Below, one piece after another: positions 26,265-34,842 of a stretch of 64,000 nt of DNA. The stretch's first letter is position 1. Each line of letters opens with the position of its first letter. Source of the DNA: Aequorivita soesokkakensis. GTDB lineage: Bacteria; Bacteroidota; Bacteroidia; Flavobacteriales; Flavobacteriaceae. The notes below the pieces were generated by a model that worked only from the letters and a program-made list of their open reading frames with translations, had not been told where the DNA came from and made no database searches. The position numbers were made by a program, and so were the translations under genes. The stretch is taken from contig NZ_LXIE01000023.1 in the NCBI RefSeq assembly GCF_001641085.1, positions 1 to 64,000 on the forward strand, written 5' to 3'.

Positions 26265-27932
26265 ATGAAAATCTTTAAGATCACTCTTTTTGCAGTTGCA
26301 ATGTCAACTGTGTTGGCAAGTTGTGGCAGCGGCGCTGCTATTGTAGCCACCCCCATCCAAAATATTGATGCCAATCCTTTAAAAATTACACCTCTTGCTG
26401 ATGAACAATTAAAGCATTGGCCAGCAATGGACTTGGTAAAAGACACGATTCCGGGAATGAGCGTTGACAAAGCTTACAGTGAAATAATCAAAAACCGAAA
26501 AGGACAAACTGTTATTGTTGGTGTAATTGACAGCGGTGTTGATATTGACCACGAAGATCTTAAAAATGTAATCTGGACCAACCCGGGCGAAATTGCCGGA
26601 AATGGGGTTGATGATGATAAAAACGGTTATGTTGATGACATCCACGGCTGGAATTTCCTTGGAAATATTACGGGCGAAAACATGGAGTATGTTCGCATAG
26701 TAAGAAAGTTCGGTCCAAAATATGAAGGAAAAAGTGAAGCGTCCATTAGTGCTGCAGATAGAAAGGAATTCGCGCTTTACCAAAAAGCAAAAGCAGAATT
26801 TGAAAAGGAAATGGCAGACAATAATGAAGGTAAAGTTCGTTATGAGCAAATTCTTTCGCAATTAAAGCCAACCCACAATGCAATTGCCAAAAAACTTGGA
26901 AAGGAAAATTATACTAAAGAAGACCTTTCCGCTATTAAAAATCCTTCAGCAGAGGAAAGACAACAAATTGCAATGCTAAACCAAATGCTGAATTATGCTG
27001 ATTCGGTTCCGGAAGTAATAAAAGAGCTTGAAAATGGTATTGAATATTTCACTGGAAGAGCGGAAAATAATTTCAATACTACAAAAGATTTCCGTTCTGT
27101 TTTAGGTGATAATCCTGAAGATATTACAGACAATATTTACGGAGATAATAATGTTGCGGGACCAGACCCAACAAGAGATAATGTAAAACACGGAACTCAT
27201 GTTTCTGGAATTATCGCCGCACAACGAAACAATAAAATTGGGATGGACGGGGTTGCCAATAACGTTAAAATTTTGGTAGTTCGCGCTGTGCCGGACGGTG
27301 ATGAGTATGATAAAGATATTGCTTTGGCTATTCGTTATGCAGTGGACAATGGCGCAAAAGTTTTGAACACCAGTTTTGGAAAATATTATTCGCCACACGC
27401 AGATTGGGTTTATGACGCCATTAAATATGCTGCCTCAAAAGATGTTTTGATCGTGAATGCAGCAGGAAACGATGGACTGGATTTGGACACTGTAAACATT
27501 TATCCGAACGATCAATTTGACAATGGTTCCGAAATGGCAGATTCCTTTTTAACGGTTGGAGCATTGAATTTTAAATACGGAAGCGAATTAGTTGCGGACT
27601 TTTCAAACTATGGAAAAACGAATGTTGACGTGTTTGCACCAGGTGTAAAAATTTGGTCAACAACTCCACTGAGCACTTATGAATATTTACAGGGAACTTC
27701 AATGGCCGCACCAGAAGTTGCCGGGGTTGCAGCAATGGTTCGTTCTTATTATCCAAATCTTTCCGCAAAACAGGTAAAACAAATTTTAATGGATAGTGGA
27801 CTTACAACGAATACGAAAGTTGTTTTGGGAGGAGATAAATCCAATACAGATTCTTTCGCAAATATTTCAAAATCAGGGAAAATGGTAAACCTGTATAACG
27901 CGCTGATTATGGCCGATAAAATGTCTAAATAA
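26265..27932 (+). CDS. S8-family (subtilisin-like) serine peptidase lipoprotein
   Basis: A 555-residue protease with a lipoprotein signal (LASC, Cys20), so it is anchored in the envelope. Catalytic Asp89 is in VIDSGVDIDHEDL, His309 in KHGTHVSGIIAA and Ser479 in GTSMAAPEVAGVAA. The oxyanion asparagine lies in NAAGND. About 215 residues separate Asp and His, against roughly 30 in subtilisin. The insert is highly charged and helical (about 140-275), a feature I associate with Bacteroidota subtilases. The TAA stop overlaps the ATG of the M1 peptidase, so two peptidases are translationally coupled. Confidence 0.94.
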   Translation: MKIFKITLFAVAMSTVLASCGSGAAIVATPIQNIDANPLKITPLADEQLKHWPAMDLVKDTIPGMSVDKAYSEIIKNRKGQTVIVGVIDSGVDIDHEDLKNVIWTNPGEIAGNGVDDDKNGYVDDIHGWNFLGNITGENMEYVRIVRKFGPKYEGKSEASISAADRKEFALYQKAKAEFEKEMADNNEGKVRYEQILSQLKPTHNAIAKKLGKENYTKEDLSAIKNPSAEERQQIAMLNQMLNYADSVPEVIKELENGIEYFTGRAENNFNTTKDFRSVLGDNPEDITDNIYGDNNVAGPDPTRDNVKHGTHVSGIIAAQRNNKIGMDGVANNVKILVVRAVPDGDEYDKDIALAIRYAVDNGAKVLNTSFGKYYSPHADWVYDAIKYAASKDVLIVNAAGNDGLDLDTVNIYPNDQFDNGSEMADSFLTVGALNFKYGSELVADFSNYGKTNVDVFAPGVKIWSTTPLSTYEYLQGTSMAAPEVAGVAAMVRSYYPNLSAKQVKQILMDSGLTTNTKVVLGGDKSNTDSFANISKSGKMVNLYNALIMADKMSK

Positions 27933-29767
27933 TGAAATATATTTTAAGTGGATTCTTTTTAACGGCAGTATTTTTTTCGGCTTTTGCCCAAAACAACAAT
28001 AGCTATTGGCAACAGGAAGTTGATTATAAAATGAACGTTCAAATGGACGTGAAAACCTTTCAGTATAAAGGAACACAGGAATTAAAATACACAAACAATT
28101 CCCCAGACACTTTAAACAAGGTTTTCTATCATCTTTATTTCAACGCCTTTCAGCCTGGTAGTGAAATGGACGTGCGTTCGCGAACCATCGTTGATCCAGA
28201 TAGCCGCGTTACGGATAGAATTTCAAAACTTTCCCCTTCGGAAATTGGCTACATCAAACCAACACTTTTTACGCAAGACGGTTCAGCTGCAAAGTATGTT
28301 ATAAAAGGAACCGTGATGGAAGTAATGCTCAATAAGGCAATACTTCCTGGTGAAAGCACCGTTTTTAATATGAATTGGGACGCACAAGTACCGTTGCAAA
28401 TTCGCCGTTCGGGCAGAAATAATGCAGACGGGGTAGCGCTTACAATGACACAATGGTACCCAAAACTTGCTGAATACGACTTTGAAGGTTGGCACGCCGA
28501 TCCTTATATTGGCCGCGAATTTTACGGTGTTTGGGGCGATTTTGACGTAACCATAACCATAGATGAAAACTATACAATAGGTGGAACAGGTTATCTTCAG
28601 AACCCAGCTGAGGTGGGTCATGGTTATACCGTTCCCGGGCAAAAACCTATGCATTCCGTAAAAGGAAAATACACTTGGCACTTTTTGGCGCCAGACGTTC
28701 ACGATTTTGCTTGGGCGGCAGATGATAACTATGTGCATGACACCTATCCAGGTCCTAACGGTGTTACGCTTCACTTCTTTTATAAAAACGATCCCGAAAT
28801 TGCTGAAAACTGGAAAAACCTACAACCAAAAACCGCTGAACTCATGCAATTTTTCAACGAAAATGTAGGGCAATATCCTTATGAACAATACTCCGTAATC
28901 CAAGGTGGCGACGGCGGAATGGAATATGCAATGTGCACAATGATTACCGGAGAGCGCGAATTTGGAAGCCTTGTTGGCGTAACCGCGCACGAACTTGCAC
29001 ATTCATGGTTTCAGTTCGTTTTGGCAACTAACGAGAGCAAACATGAATGGATGGACGAAGGTTTTACATCTTATATTTCCAGCGAAGCAATGAATCTTGT
29101 GATGGATCAGAAAAAAACAAACCCACATATTGGTTCCTATCGCGGATATATACTAATGGCCGCCAGCGGGCAGGAACAACCGCAAACCACGCACGCAGAT
29201 AGATATGCCACCAACCGCGCTTATGGAATAAACGCATATAGCAAAGGTTCGGTTTTTCTATCGCAATTAGGATATGTTATTGGGCCAGAAAATCTTTCAA
29301 AAACTTTGAAAAGATATTATTCAGATTTCAAGTTTAAGCATCCAACTCCAAATGATTTTATCCGCACTGCGGAAAAGGTTTCCGGTTTTGAACTGGATTG
29401 GTATTTGACTGATTGGACACAGACCACAAATACTATCGATTACGGAATAAAAGCTGTGGAAAACGAAGGAAATTCCACAAAAGTAACTTTAGAAAGAATC
29501 GGTTTGATGCCAATGCCAATAGACCTTTATGTTACATATGAAGACGGTTCGCAGGAACTTTTTTACATTCCCTTGCGAATGATGTGGGGCGAAAAACCAA
29601 ATCCATTTACAGAACTAAAACGCACCGTTTTGGAAGACTGGGCGTGGGCATACCCAACCTATACGTTCGAAATAAATAACGGTAAAAAAGTAAAAAATAT
29701 GATAATTGACGCCACACAGCGAATGGCCGATCTAGATCTTGAAAACAATACCTACGGAACAAAATAA
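27932..29767 (+). CDS. M1-family metallopeptidase (aminopeptidase type)
   Basis: A secreted or periplasmic zinc peptidase of 611 residues with a signal peptide (residues 1-19, ending SAFAQ). The zinc site is H353-E-L-A-H357, with Glu376 in HEWMDEGF as third ligand. GGMEY (328-332) corresponds to the GAMEN substrate loop. An N-terminal beta domain (about 25-215) precedes the thermolysin-like fold. It overlaps the subtilase gene by one base, suggesting joint function in protein turnover. A strong terminator follows. Confidence 0.94.
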   Translation: MKYILSGFFLTAVFFSAFAQNNNSYWQQEVDYKMNVQMDVKTFQYKGTQELKYTNNSPDTLNKVFYHLYFNAFQPGSEMDVRSRTIVDPDSRVTDRISKLSPSEIGYIKPTLFTQDGSAAKYVIKGTVMEVMLNKAILPGESTVFNMNWDAQVPLQIRRSGRNNADGVALTMTQWYPKLAEYDFEGWHADPYIGREFYGVWGDFDVTITIDENYTIGGTGYLQNPAEVGHGYTVPGQKPMHSVKGKYTWHFLAPDVHDFAWAADDNYVHDTYPGPNGVTLHFFYKNDPEIAENWKNLQPKTAELMQFFNENVGQYPYEQYSVIQGGDGGMEYAMCTMITGEREFGSLVGVTAHELAHSWFQFVLATNESKHEWMDEGFTSYISSEAMNLVMDQKKTNPHIGSYRGYILMAASGQEQPQTTHADRYATNRAYGINAYSKGSVFLSQLGYVIGPENLSKTLKRYYSDFKFKHPTPNDFIRTAEKVSGFELDWYLTDWTQTTNTIDYGIKAVENEGNSTKVTLERIGLMPMPIDLYVTYEDGSQELFYIPLRMMWGEKPNPFTELKRTVLEDWAWAYPTYTFEINNGKKVKNMIIDATQRMADLDLENNTYGTK

Positions 29768-29786
29768 TCTTTACATTCCTTTTTTC

Positions 29787-29827
29787 AAAGAGACCTCGCA
29801 AGTACTAAATACTGCGGGGTCTTTTTA
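29787..29827 (+). terminator. Terminator after the peptidase operon
   Basis: A ten-base stem with one G-U pair (29791-29800 with 29813-29822) is followed by five T residues on the plus strand. It sits between the M1 peptidase stop and rnpA. Confidence 0.8.
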
Positions 29828-29839
29828 TATATTTACATT

Positions 29840-30205
29840 GTGAACCAAAAATTTCCCAAAAGCCAAAAATTAAAAAGCTCCAAAACAATAGAAAATTTGT
29901 TTTTGGAAGGAAAAACACATTCCAAATTTCCTATAAAAGTTTTTTTTCTTCCAAAGGAAAACCTTGAAACAAATCTTGCTGCCTTTGCCGTTCCAAAACG
30001 AAATTTTAAATCTGCCGTAGATAGAAACCGAGTTAAAAGACAGCTACGGGAAGCCTATCGGCTTAACAAACAATTGCTTGAGGAAATTCACGGCAAGAAA
30101 TTTGTGATGCTCTTTCTTTTTTTAGGAAAAGTCAAACCGCAGTACGCCGAGCTGGAAAACGCAATGGTAAAGCTGCTTAAAAAATTGTATGATGAAAATA
30201 GTTAG
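29840..30205 (+). CDS. rnpA: Ribonuclease P protein component
   Basis: Protein cofactor of RNase P, which trims tRNA 5' leaders. The 121-residue basic protein carries the signature FAVPKRNFKSAVDRNRVKRQ (given in part here: AVDRNRVKRQLREAYR) and a conserved hydrophobic core. It starts with GTG directly after the terminator. rpmH is not adjacent, unlike the classical dnaA-rpmH-rnpA order. Its 3' end overlaps the DUF4349 gene by 17 bases. Confidence 0.94.
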   Translation: MNQKFPKSQKLKSSKTIENLFLEGKTHSKFPIKVFFLPKENLETNLAAFAVPKRNFKSAVDRNRVKRQLREAYRLNKQLLEEIHGKKFVMLFLFLGKVKPQYAELENAMVKLLKKLYDENS

Positions 30206-31007
30206 CGCTTTACTTTTATTGTTTGTTTTGGGATGTTCAAACGGAAGTTCCAACAAAAATTACGAAAGAGATTCCTCAATGGCAGGCATGGATGTGGCCG
30301 AAGAATCTATTGTTGCCAATCAAATGTCAGCAGAGCTAATTCCTGTTGAGCAGGAACAAAAAATCATCAAAACCGCCCGTTTGGCTTTTGAAACCAAAGA
30401 TGTGGAAGCCACACATAAAAAAATTCTTCAACTTGCTTCACAATACAAAGGCTTGGTACAAAGCGACAATAGCGGGAAAGATTACAACCGAATTTATAAA
30501 AACTTAACTGTTCGTATTCCGACAGAAAATTTTCAGCCGTTCATTGACGGAATTTCCGAAGGCGTTGATTATTTCGACCAGCGCGACATTTCCAGACAAG
30601 ATGTTTCCGAGGAATTCGTGGATTTGGAAGCCCGTTTAAAAGCGAAACGCGTTTTGGAAGAGCGTTATCTTGAGTTGCTGAAAAAAGCAAATAAAGTGGA
30701 GGAAATGCTACAAATAGAACGCGAACTTTCCAACATTCGCGAGGAAATTGAAGCAAAACAGGGCCGTTTGCAGTATCTTCAAAATCAGGTTTCAATGAGC
30801 ACCGTAAACATTGAGTTCTATAAAACCACCGCAGAAACAGGAATTACACAATCCTACGGTCAAAAAATGAAAAACGCCTTCCAAGGTGGCTGGAACGGCA
30901 TTTCGGTGTTTTTCTTAGGTGTTCTTTACCTTTGGCCATTGTTTCTCTTTGCTATTATTATAATTGTCATTATTCGTATATTTCTGAAGAGAAGAAAGAA
31001 AAATTAA
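30189..31007 (+). CDS. DUF4349-family lipoprotein
   Basis: A 272-residue envelope protein. Its lipoprotein signal ends at LGCSN (Cys about 17). A conserved alpha/beta domain (about 55-150, KTARLAFETKDVEATHK) is followed by a long coiled coil (about 150-205, RYLELLKKANKVEEMLQIER). One C-terminal membrane helix at about 240-265 precedes a basic tail. The family's function is not established. ATG codons at 30189 and 30192 are both possible. It overlaps rnpA, so it is cotranscribed with it. Confidence 0.87.
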   Translation: MMKIVSALLLLFVLGCSNGSSNKNYERDSSMAGMDVAEESIVANQMSAELIPVEQEQKIIKTARLAFETKDVEATHKKILQLASQYKGLVQSDNSGKDYNRIYKNLTVRIPTENFQPFIDGISEGVDYFDQRDISRQDVSEEFVDLEARLKAKRVLEERYLELLKKANKVEEMLQIERELSNIREEIEAKQGRLQYLQNQVSMSTVNIEFYKTTAETGITQSYGQKMKNAFQGGWNGISVFFLGVLYLWPLFLFAIIIIVIIRIFLKRRKKN

Positions 31008-31010
31008 AAA

Positions 31011-31086
31011 GTTATTATGTTATTGGGTTATTAAGTTAAGCGAGTAAAACCTTTTAATAACCCATTAATTACTAACTCATTAACTT
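31011..31086. repeat. Octamer inverted array between DUF4349 and the S41 protease
   Basis: Left arm in eight-base register: GTTATTAT (31011), GTTATTGG (31019), GTTATTAA (31027). Right arm, inverted: TTAATAAC (31054), CCATTAAT, a seven-base TACTAAC, TCATTAAC (31077-31084). A perfect ten-base core (31025-31034 with 31054-31063) would form the hairpin stem. It fills the whole intergenic space before the S41 gene. Confidence 0.8.
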
Positions 31087-31093
31087 AAAAAAC

Positions 31094-32716
31094 ATGAAAA
31101 AGAGAATCCTAATTCCCATCATCGCCGTTGGCATATTTTTTACAACCGTAAGTTTCAAAAGTGATTTCTTCGAAATTGCGAAACAGATAGAAATCTTCAC
31201 CACACTTTTTAAGGAACTTAATATGAATTATGTGGATGAAGTAACTCCGGCAACCCTAATGGACAAAGCCATAAAAGGTATGTTGGAAGATTTGGACCCA
31301 TATACCGTTTACTGGAACGAACAACAGGTTGAAGATGCTAAAATCAACAATTCCGGCATTTACACGGGCATTGGCGCTTCCGCCCAAAGCAAAAAAGATA
31401 AGATAATTATCGTTGAACCCTACCAAGGTTATCCCGCAGACAAAGCTGGGCTAAAAGCCGGCGATGAAATTATAAAAATTGGAGATGTTACAATTGCAGA
31501 TTTGGAGGACGATGCGGGAGAATTACTGAAGGGCGCGCCAGGTTCAAAAGTTAATATAACCTATAAAAGACAAGGAAAAACAGCTACGGCGACTATTACA
31601 AGAGATGCCGTTGAAATTAAAGCGGTTCCTTTTTATAAATTGATAAATAATGATATTGGCTATATTGTTTTGAGCCAATTCAACGGCAGAACAACTTTTG
31701 AAACCAAAGCCGCTTTGGTGGATTTAAAATCGCAGGGCGCCAAAAAAATCATTTTGGATTTGCGCGGAAATCCCGGCGGACTTTTAAATGAAGCCATAAA
31801 CGTGGTAAACCTTTTTGTGGAAAAAGACGAAGTAATCACAACCACAAAATCCGTAATCGAAAAGTATAACCAAACTTATAAAACCAAAAATGAGCCCGTT
31901 GATACTGAAATTCCGTTGGTGGTTTTGGTTAACGGCAGAAGCGCTTCTGCCAGCGAAATTGTTTCCGGCGGGTTGCAGGATTTGGATCGAGCCGTGATTG
32001 TTGGCGCGCGCAGTTTTGGGAAAGGACTGGTTCAACGTCCAAAAAAATTGACTTACGGAACGCAGTTGAAAGTAACCATTTCGCGCTATTACACACCCAG
32101 TGGCCGTTGCATTCAAGCTTTGGATTATTGGCACCGCGATGAAAACGGCGATCCCGTTCGGAAAGATGCAAAGGAATACAACGCTTTTAAAACCAAGGGC
32201 GGAAGAACGGTTTATGACGGTGGTGGAATTTTGCCCGATGTACAATTGGAGTCCGCTGTTTTCAGCCCGATTACAACCGCTTTGTTAAAGGACAACGCCA
32301 TTTTTGATTACGCCACAAAATATTATTACAGCCACCAAATGGCGGATTGGAAAAACTTTAAATTCGGGGAAGCGGATTTTCAGGATTTTCTGAAGTTTTT
32401 AAAAGATAACAATTTTGAATACGAAACCGAAACAGAAAAGAAGTTTGCTGAAGGTTTAAAAATCTCTGAAGATGACGATATGAGCAAAGATATTTCGGCG
32501 AGTTACAATCAACTTATGGCGGCAATTGATTCTGCAAAAGACAAGGCAATTGTTGACAAAAAAGTGGAAATAGAATCGTTGTTGATGGACGAAATTTTAA
32601 AGCGTTATTTTTATCGCGAAGGTTTGTATAATTATCAAATTGAACACAATCTCGAGATTTTAGAGGCGGTTGCTGTATTGAATGATGCTGGGCGGTATAA
32701 TAAGATTTTGAAATGA
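31094..32716 (+). CDS. S41-family C-terminal processing peptidase
   Basis: A periplasmic Ser-Lys protease of 540 residues with an N-terminal signal/anchor (4-20) and a PDZ domain (about 88-172, including GYPADKAGLKAGDEI). The peptidase core includes LDLRGNPGGLL; SASASEIVSGGLQD holds probable catalytic Ser285, and SFGKGLVQ holds Lys310, 25 residues later as in CtpA/Tsp. The C-terminal helical extension (about 410-540) is typical of Bacteroidota members. It overlaps the OmpA-like small gene by four bases. Confidence 0.94.
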   Translation: MKKRILIPIIAVGIFFTTVSFKSDFFEIAKQIEIFTTLFKELNMNYVDEVTPATLMDKAIKGMLEDLDPYTVYWNEQQVEDAKINNSGIYTGIGASAQSKKDKIIIVEPYQGYPADKAGLKAGDEIIKIGDVTIADLEDDAGELLKGAPGSKVNITYKRQGKTATATITRDAVEIKAVPFYKLINNDIGYIVLSQFNGRTTFETKAALVDLKSQGAKKIILDLRGNPGGLLNEAINVVNLFVEKDEVITTTKSVIEKYNQTYKTKNEPVDTEIPLVVLVNGRSASASEIVSGGLQDLDRAVIVGARSFGKGLVQRPKKLTYGTQLKVTISRYYTPSGRCIQALDYWHRDENGDPVRKDAKEYNAFKTKGGRTVYDGGGILPDVQLESAVFSPITTALLKDNAIFDYATKYYYSHQMADWKNFKFGEADFQDFLKFLKDNNFEYETETEKKFAEGLKISEDDDMSKDISASYNQLMAAIDSAKDKAIVDKKVEIESLLMDEILKRYFYREGLYNYQIEHNLEILEAVAVLNDAGRYNKILK

Positions 32717-33132
32717 AAATGACATTTAAATTAACTAACCTATTTTTTATTTTATTTATTTCTATGTCATTTTATGGTCAAAATACGATTGAAAAAACTA
32801 TTCATTTTGACAAAAATTCCTATAAACTCGATAATATAGATTTAATAGAAATTTCTAAAATTGCTAAACTTTTAGATTCACCCGATTTTTCTTTTCTTAA
32901 AATCTTTGCATATTCAACAATATCAGGAACTGAAAATTATAATTTTGAGTTATCAAAAAAAAGGGCTTTTTCTGTTTTCAATGAAATTGAAAAGTTAAAT
33001 TCTATAGATAAATCTAAGTTTTATATGACTTGGATTGGTGAATCAGACGACACATACGATTTGCATTACAATGATGCGCATTCACAGCAAAGTTGTGTAG
33101 ATATTATAGTTTACCTTGAATCCAATAAATAA
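32713..33132 (+). CDS. Short OmpA-C-like periplasmic protein
   Basis: A 139-residue protein with a signal peptide (about 1-22, ending SFYGQ). IHFDKNSYKLD and YNFELSKKRAFSVFNEI resemble the OmpA peptidoglycan-binding domain (FDxxSxxL and YNxxLSxxRAxxV). Its base and codon use is clearly more AT-rich than in the flanking genes, which suggests later acquisition. It overlaps the S41 gene by four bases and the desaturase by one, so it is translated within the same operon. The assignment is moderate because conservation is weak. Confidence 0.65.
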   Translation: MKMTFKLTNLFFILFISMSFYGQNTIEKTIHFDKNSYKLDNIDLIEISKIAKLLDSPDFSFLKIFAYSTISGTENYNFELSKKRAFSVFNEIEKLNSIDKSKFYMTWIGESDDTYDLHYNDAHSQQSCVDIIVYLESNK

Positions 33133-33950
33133 TGCAATCCTTCCTAACCTTCTTCGAAACAATGCCCGTTTGGATGAAAGCCGGTTGGGTGTTTTTTGTC
33201 CTCACTATTTTCTGGATTTTTGAAGGGTATTACAAACTCGTTTTTACAAAATACAACAAATGGCGACACGCAAAAACCAACTTGATTTTGCTGGCTTTTG
33301 TAATGTTGATAAACGTAGTTTTCGGAATTGCAACCGTGGGTGTTTTTCTTTGGTTAAACAATTCGAATTTTGGTTTACTTCAACTTTTTGAGGCGCCGGT
33401 TTGGTTGAAATTGCTGCTTTCAATTATGATTTTGGATTTGATTGCGCAATATTTTGTGCATTATCTGCTTCACAAAGTAAAGTGGATGTGGCGGCTGCAC
33501 ACCGTACACCATTCCGATAAAAATGTGGATGTAACCACGGGCACGCGCCATCATCCTTTCGACTTTATTATTCGGGAAACTTTTGCTTTGATTGCCGTTG
33601 TAATTATGGGAATGCCGATTGCTTTTTATCTATTTTATAGAATTTTAAGTGTGCTTTTTACCTATTTCACACACGCAAATATTTCGCTTCCGAAGCAATT
33701 GGACAAAGTGCTCAGCTACATTATCGTTACTCCAAACATGCACAAATTCCACCATCATTTTCAAATGCCGTGGACGGACAGTAATTTTGGAAATATGCTT
33801 TCAATTTGGGATCGATTGTTTGGCACGTTTGTCTACGGAAAAACTTCGGAAATTAAATATGGTTTGGACATTGCTGACCATCGCAATGATGAAGATATTT
33901 TACAACAATTACAGCTTCCTTTCGATAAATCCATTCATTATAAAAAGTGA
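33132..33950 (+). CDS. Sterol desaturase/fatty-acid hydroxylase family protein
   Basis: An integral-membrane di-iron enzyme of 272 residues with four or so helices. The histidine boxes are visible as HYLLH, HTVHH (in RLHTVHHSD) and HKFHHHF, which bind the two irons in the fatty-acid hydroxylase superfamily. Substrates in this family are membrane lipids, carotenoids or sterols; which one applies here is not known. It is the last gene of the run that starts at rnpA. Confidence 0.9.
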   Translation: MQSFLTFFETMPVWMKAGWVFFVLTIFWIFEGYYKLVFTKYNKWRHAKTNLILLAFVMLINVVFGIATVGVFLWLNNSNFGLLQLFEAPVWLKLLLSIMILDLIAQYFVHYLLHKVKWMWRLHTVHHSDKNVDVTTGTRHHPFDFIIRETFALIAVVIMGMPIAFYLFYRILSVLFTYFTHANISLPKQLDKVLSYIIVTPNMHKFHHHFQMPWTDSNFGNMLSIWDRLFGTFVYGKTSEIKYGLDIADHRNDEDILQQLQLPFDKSIHYKK

Positions 33951-34023
33951 CTTTAACACTATCACAGTTTAGTTAACATAAAGTTAACCGCCTGTTTATC
34001 AATGGTGTTGTATCTTAGCGTTT

Positions 34024-34395
34024 ATGGTACAATCAGAAAGAGACGAAAACAAGGAGATTCTAAAAGAATCTGTGGCCTATTTAGAGAACCGGGGTTTTGA
34101 ACACATTCAGGCCGATGTGGAAGGTTATGAAACTCCAAAATCCTATCACAAAAAAGATAGTGATGTGGTAATTACTCCAGACATAGTAGCAGATCGCGCG
34201 GGAATTAAACATTATTTTGAAATCAGTCTAAAATCTGAGAAACCGCGATTGCTAAAATCCAAATGGCAGTTTTTGGATACGTTGACCCGCATGCGGAACC
34301 AGCGTTTCAAAATAATTACACGCCGCGGGCATTATAAGTTTACGGATGAAATGCTGAAAGACCTTAATTTGGAAAAGAATCTAATTAAGCTCTAA
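34024..34395 (+). CDS. Small conserved protein, possibly PD-(D/E)xK-fold
   Basis: A 123-residue soluble protein. The core VVITPDIVADRAGIKHYFEI followed by SLKSEKPR reads like the beta-hairpin of PD-(D/E)xK nuclease-fold proteins (PD, then E a dozen residues later). The exact D/E-x-K triplet is absent: it is E-I-S-L-K. The C-terminus is basic (KIITRRGHYKF). It may be a nuclease-fold protein without activity, or something unrelated. It is convergent with the GNAT gene, overlapping by 11 bases. Confidence 0.7.
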   Translation: MVQSERDENKEILKESVAYLENRGFEHIQADVEGYETPKSYHKKDSDVVITPDIVADRAGIKHYFEISLKSEKPRLLKSKWQFLDTLTRMRNQRFKIITRRGHYKFTDEMLKDLNLEKNLIKL

Positions 34396-34825
34396 CCATC
34401 GCGATGTGCGGAATGCCATCTTCCAAGTAGCGATCGCCATAGGTTTTAAAACCGTGGCTTTCATAAAAAATAACCAAATACACTTGAGCCGATATCTTTA
34501 TTTTATCGGCTTTATAGTTTGTTTTAATCGCATTTATAGAAGCTTTGGTAATCTCATGGCCGTAACCCAATTTTCGGTAATTTTCGCGCACTAAAACCCT
34601 TCCTATGGACGCTTCGTCAAAATAATCGCCTGCTTTAAAGCAGCGGGTGTATGCTACCAATTTACCGTCTTCCCAACCTAAAATATGAAGGGCGCGTTCA
34701 TCCTTTCCATCAATATCTTGATAAACGCAATCCTGTTCCACTACAAAAACCTCACTTCGCAATTGCAAAAGATCATAAAGTTCCTTCGTGCTCAATTCCT
34801 CAAAATTCTTTACTTGAATTTCCAT
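34385..34825 (-). CDS. GNAT-family N-acetyltransferase, ElaA-like
   Basis: A 146-residue acetyl-CoA-dependent transferase. The N-terminal LYDLLQLRSEVFVVEQDCVYQ is typical of ElaA proteins. The acetyl-CoA-binding motif A is IGRVLVRENYRKLGYGHEI (R/Q-x-x-G-x-G/A), and the C-terminal FYESHGFKTYGDRYLEDGIPH matches the family end. The acceptor substrate is unknown. It lies 17 bases downstream of the cation efflux gene on the same strand, possibly in one transcript with rpiB. Confidence 0.9.
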   Translation of the reverse strand: MEIQVKNFEELSTKELYDLLQLRSEVFVVEQDCVYQDIDGKDERALHILGWEDGKLVAYTRCFKAGDYFDEASIGRVLVRENYRKLGYGHEITKASINAIKTNYKADKIKISAQVYLVIFYESHGFKTYGDRYLEDGIPHIAMVRA

Positions 34826-34842
34826 AGCTTCTTTTTAAAAAA

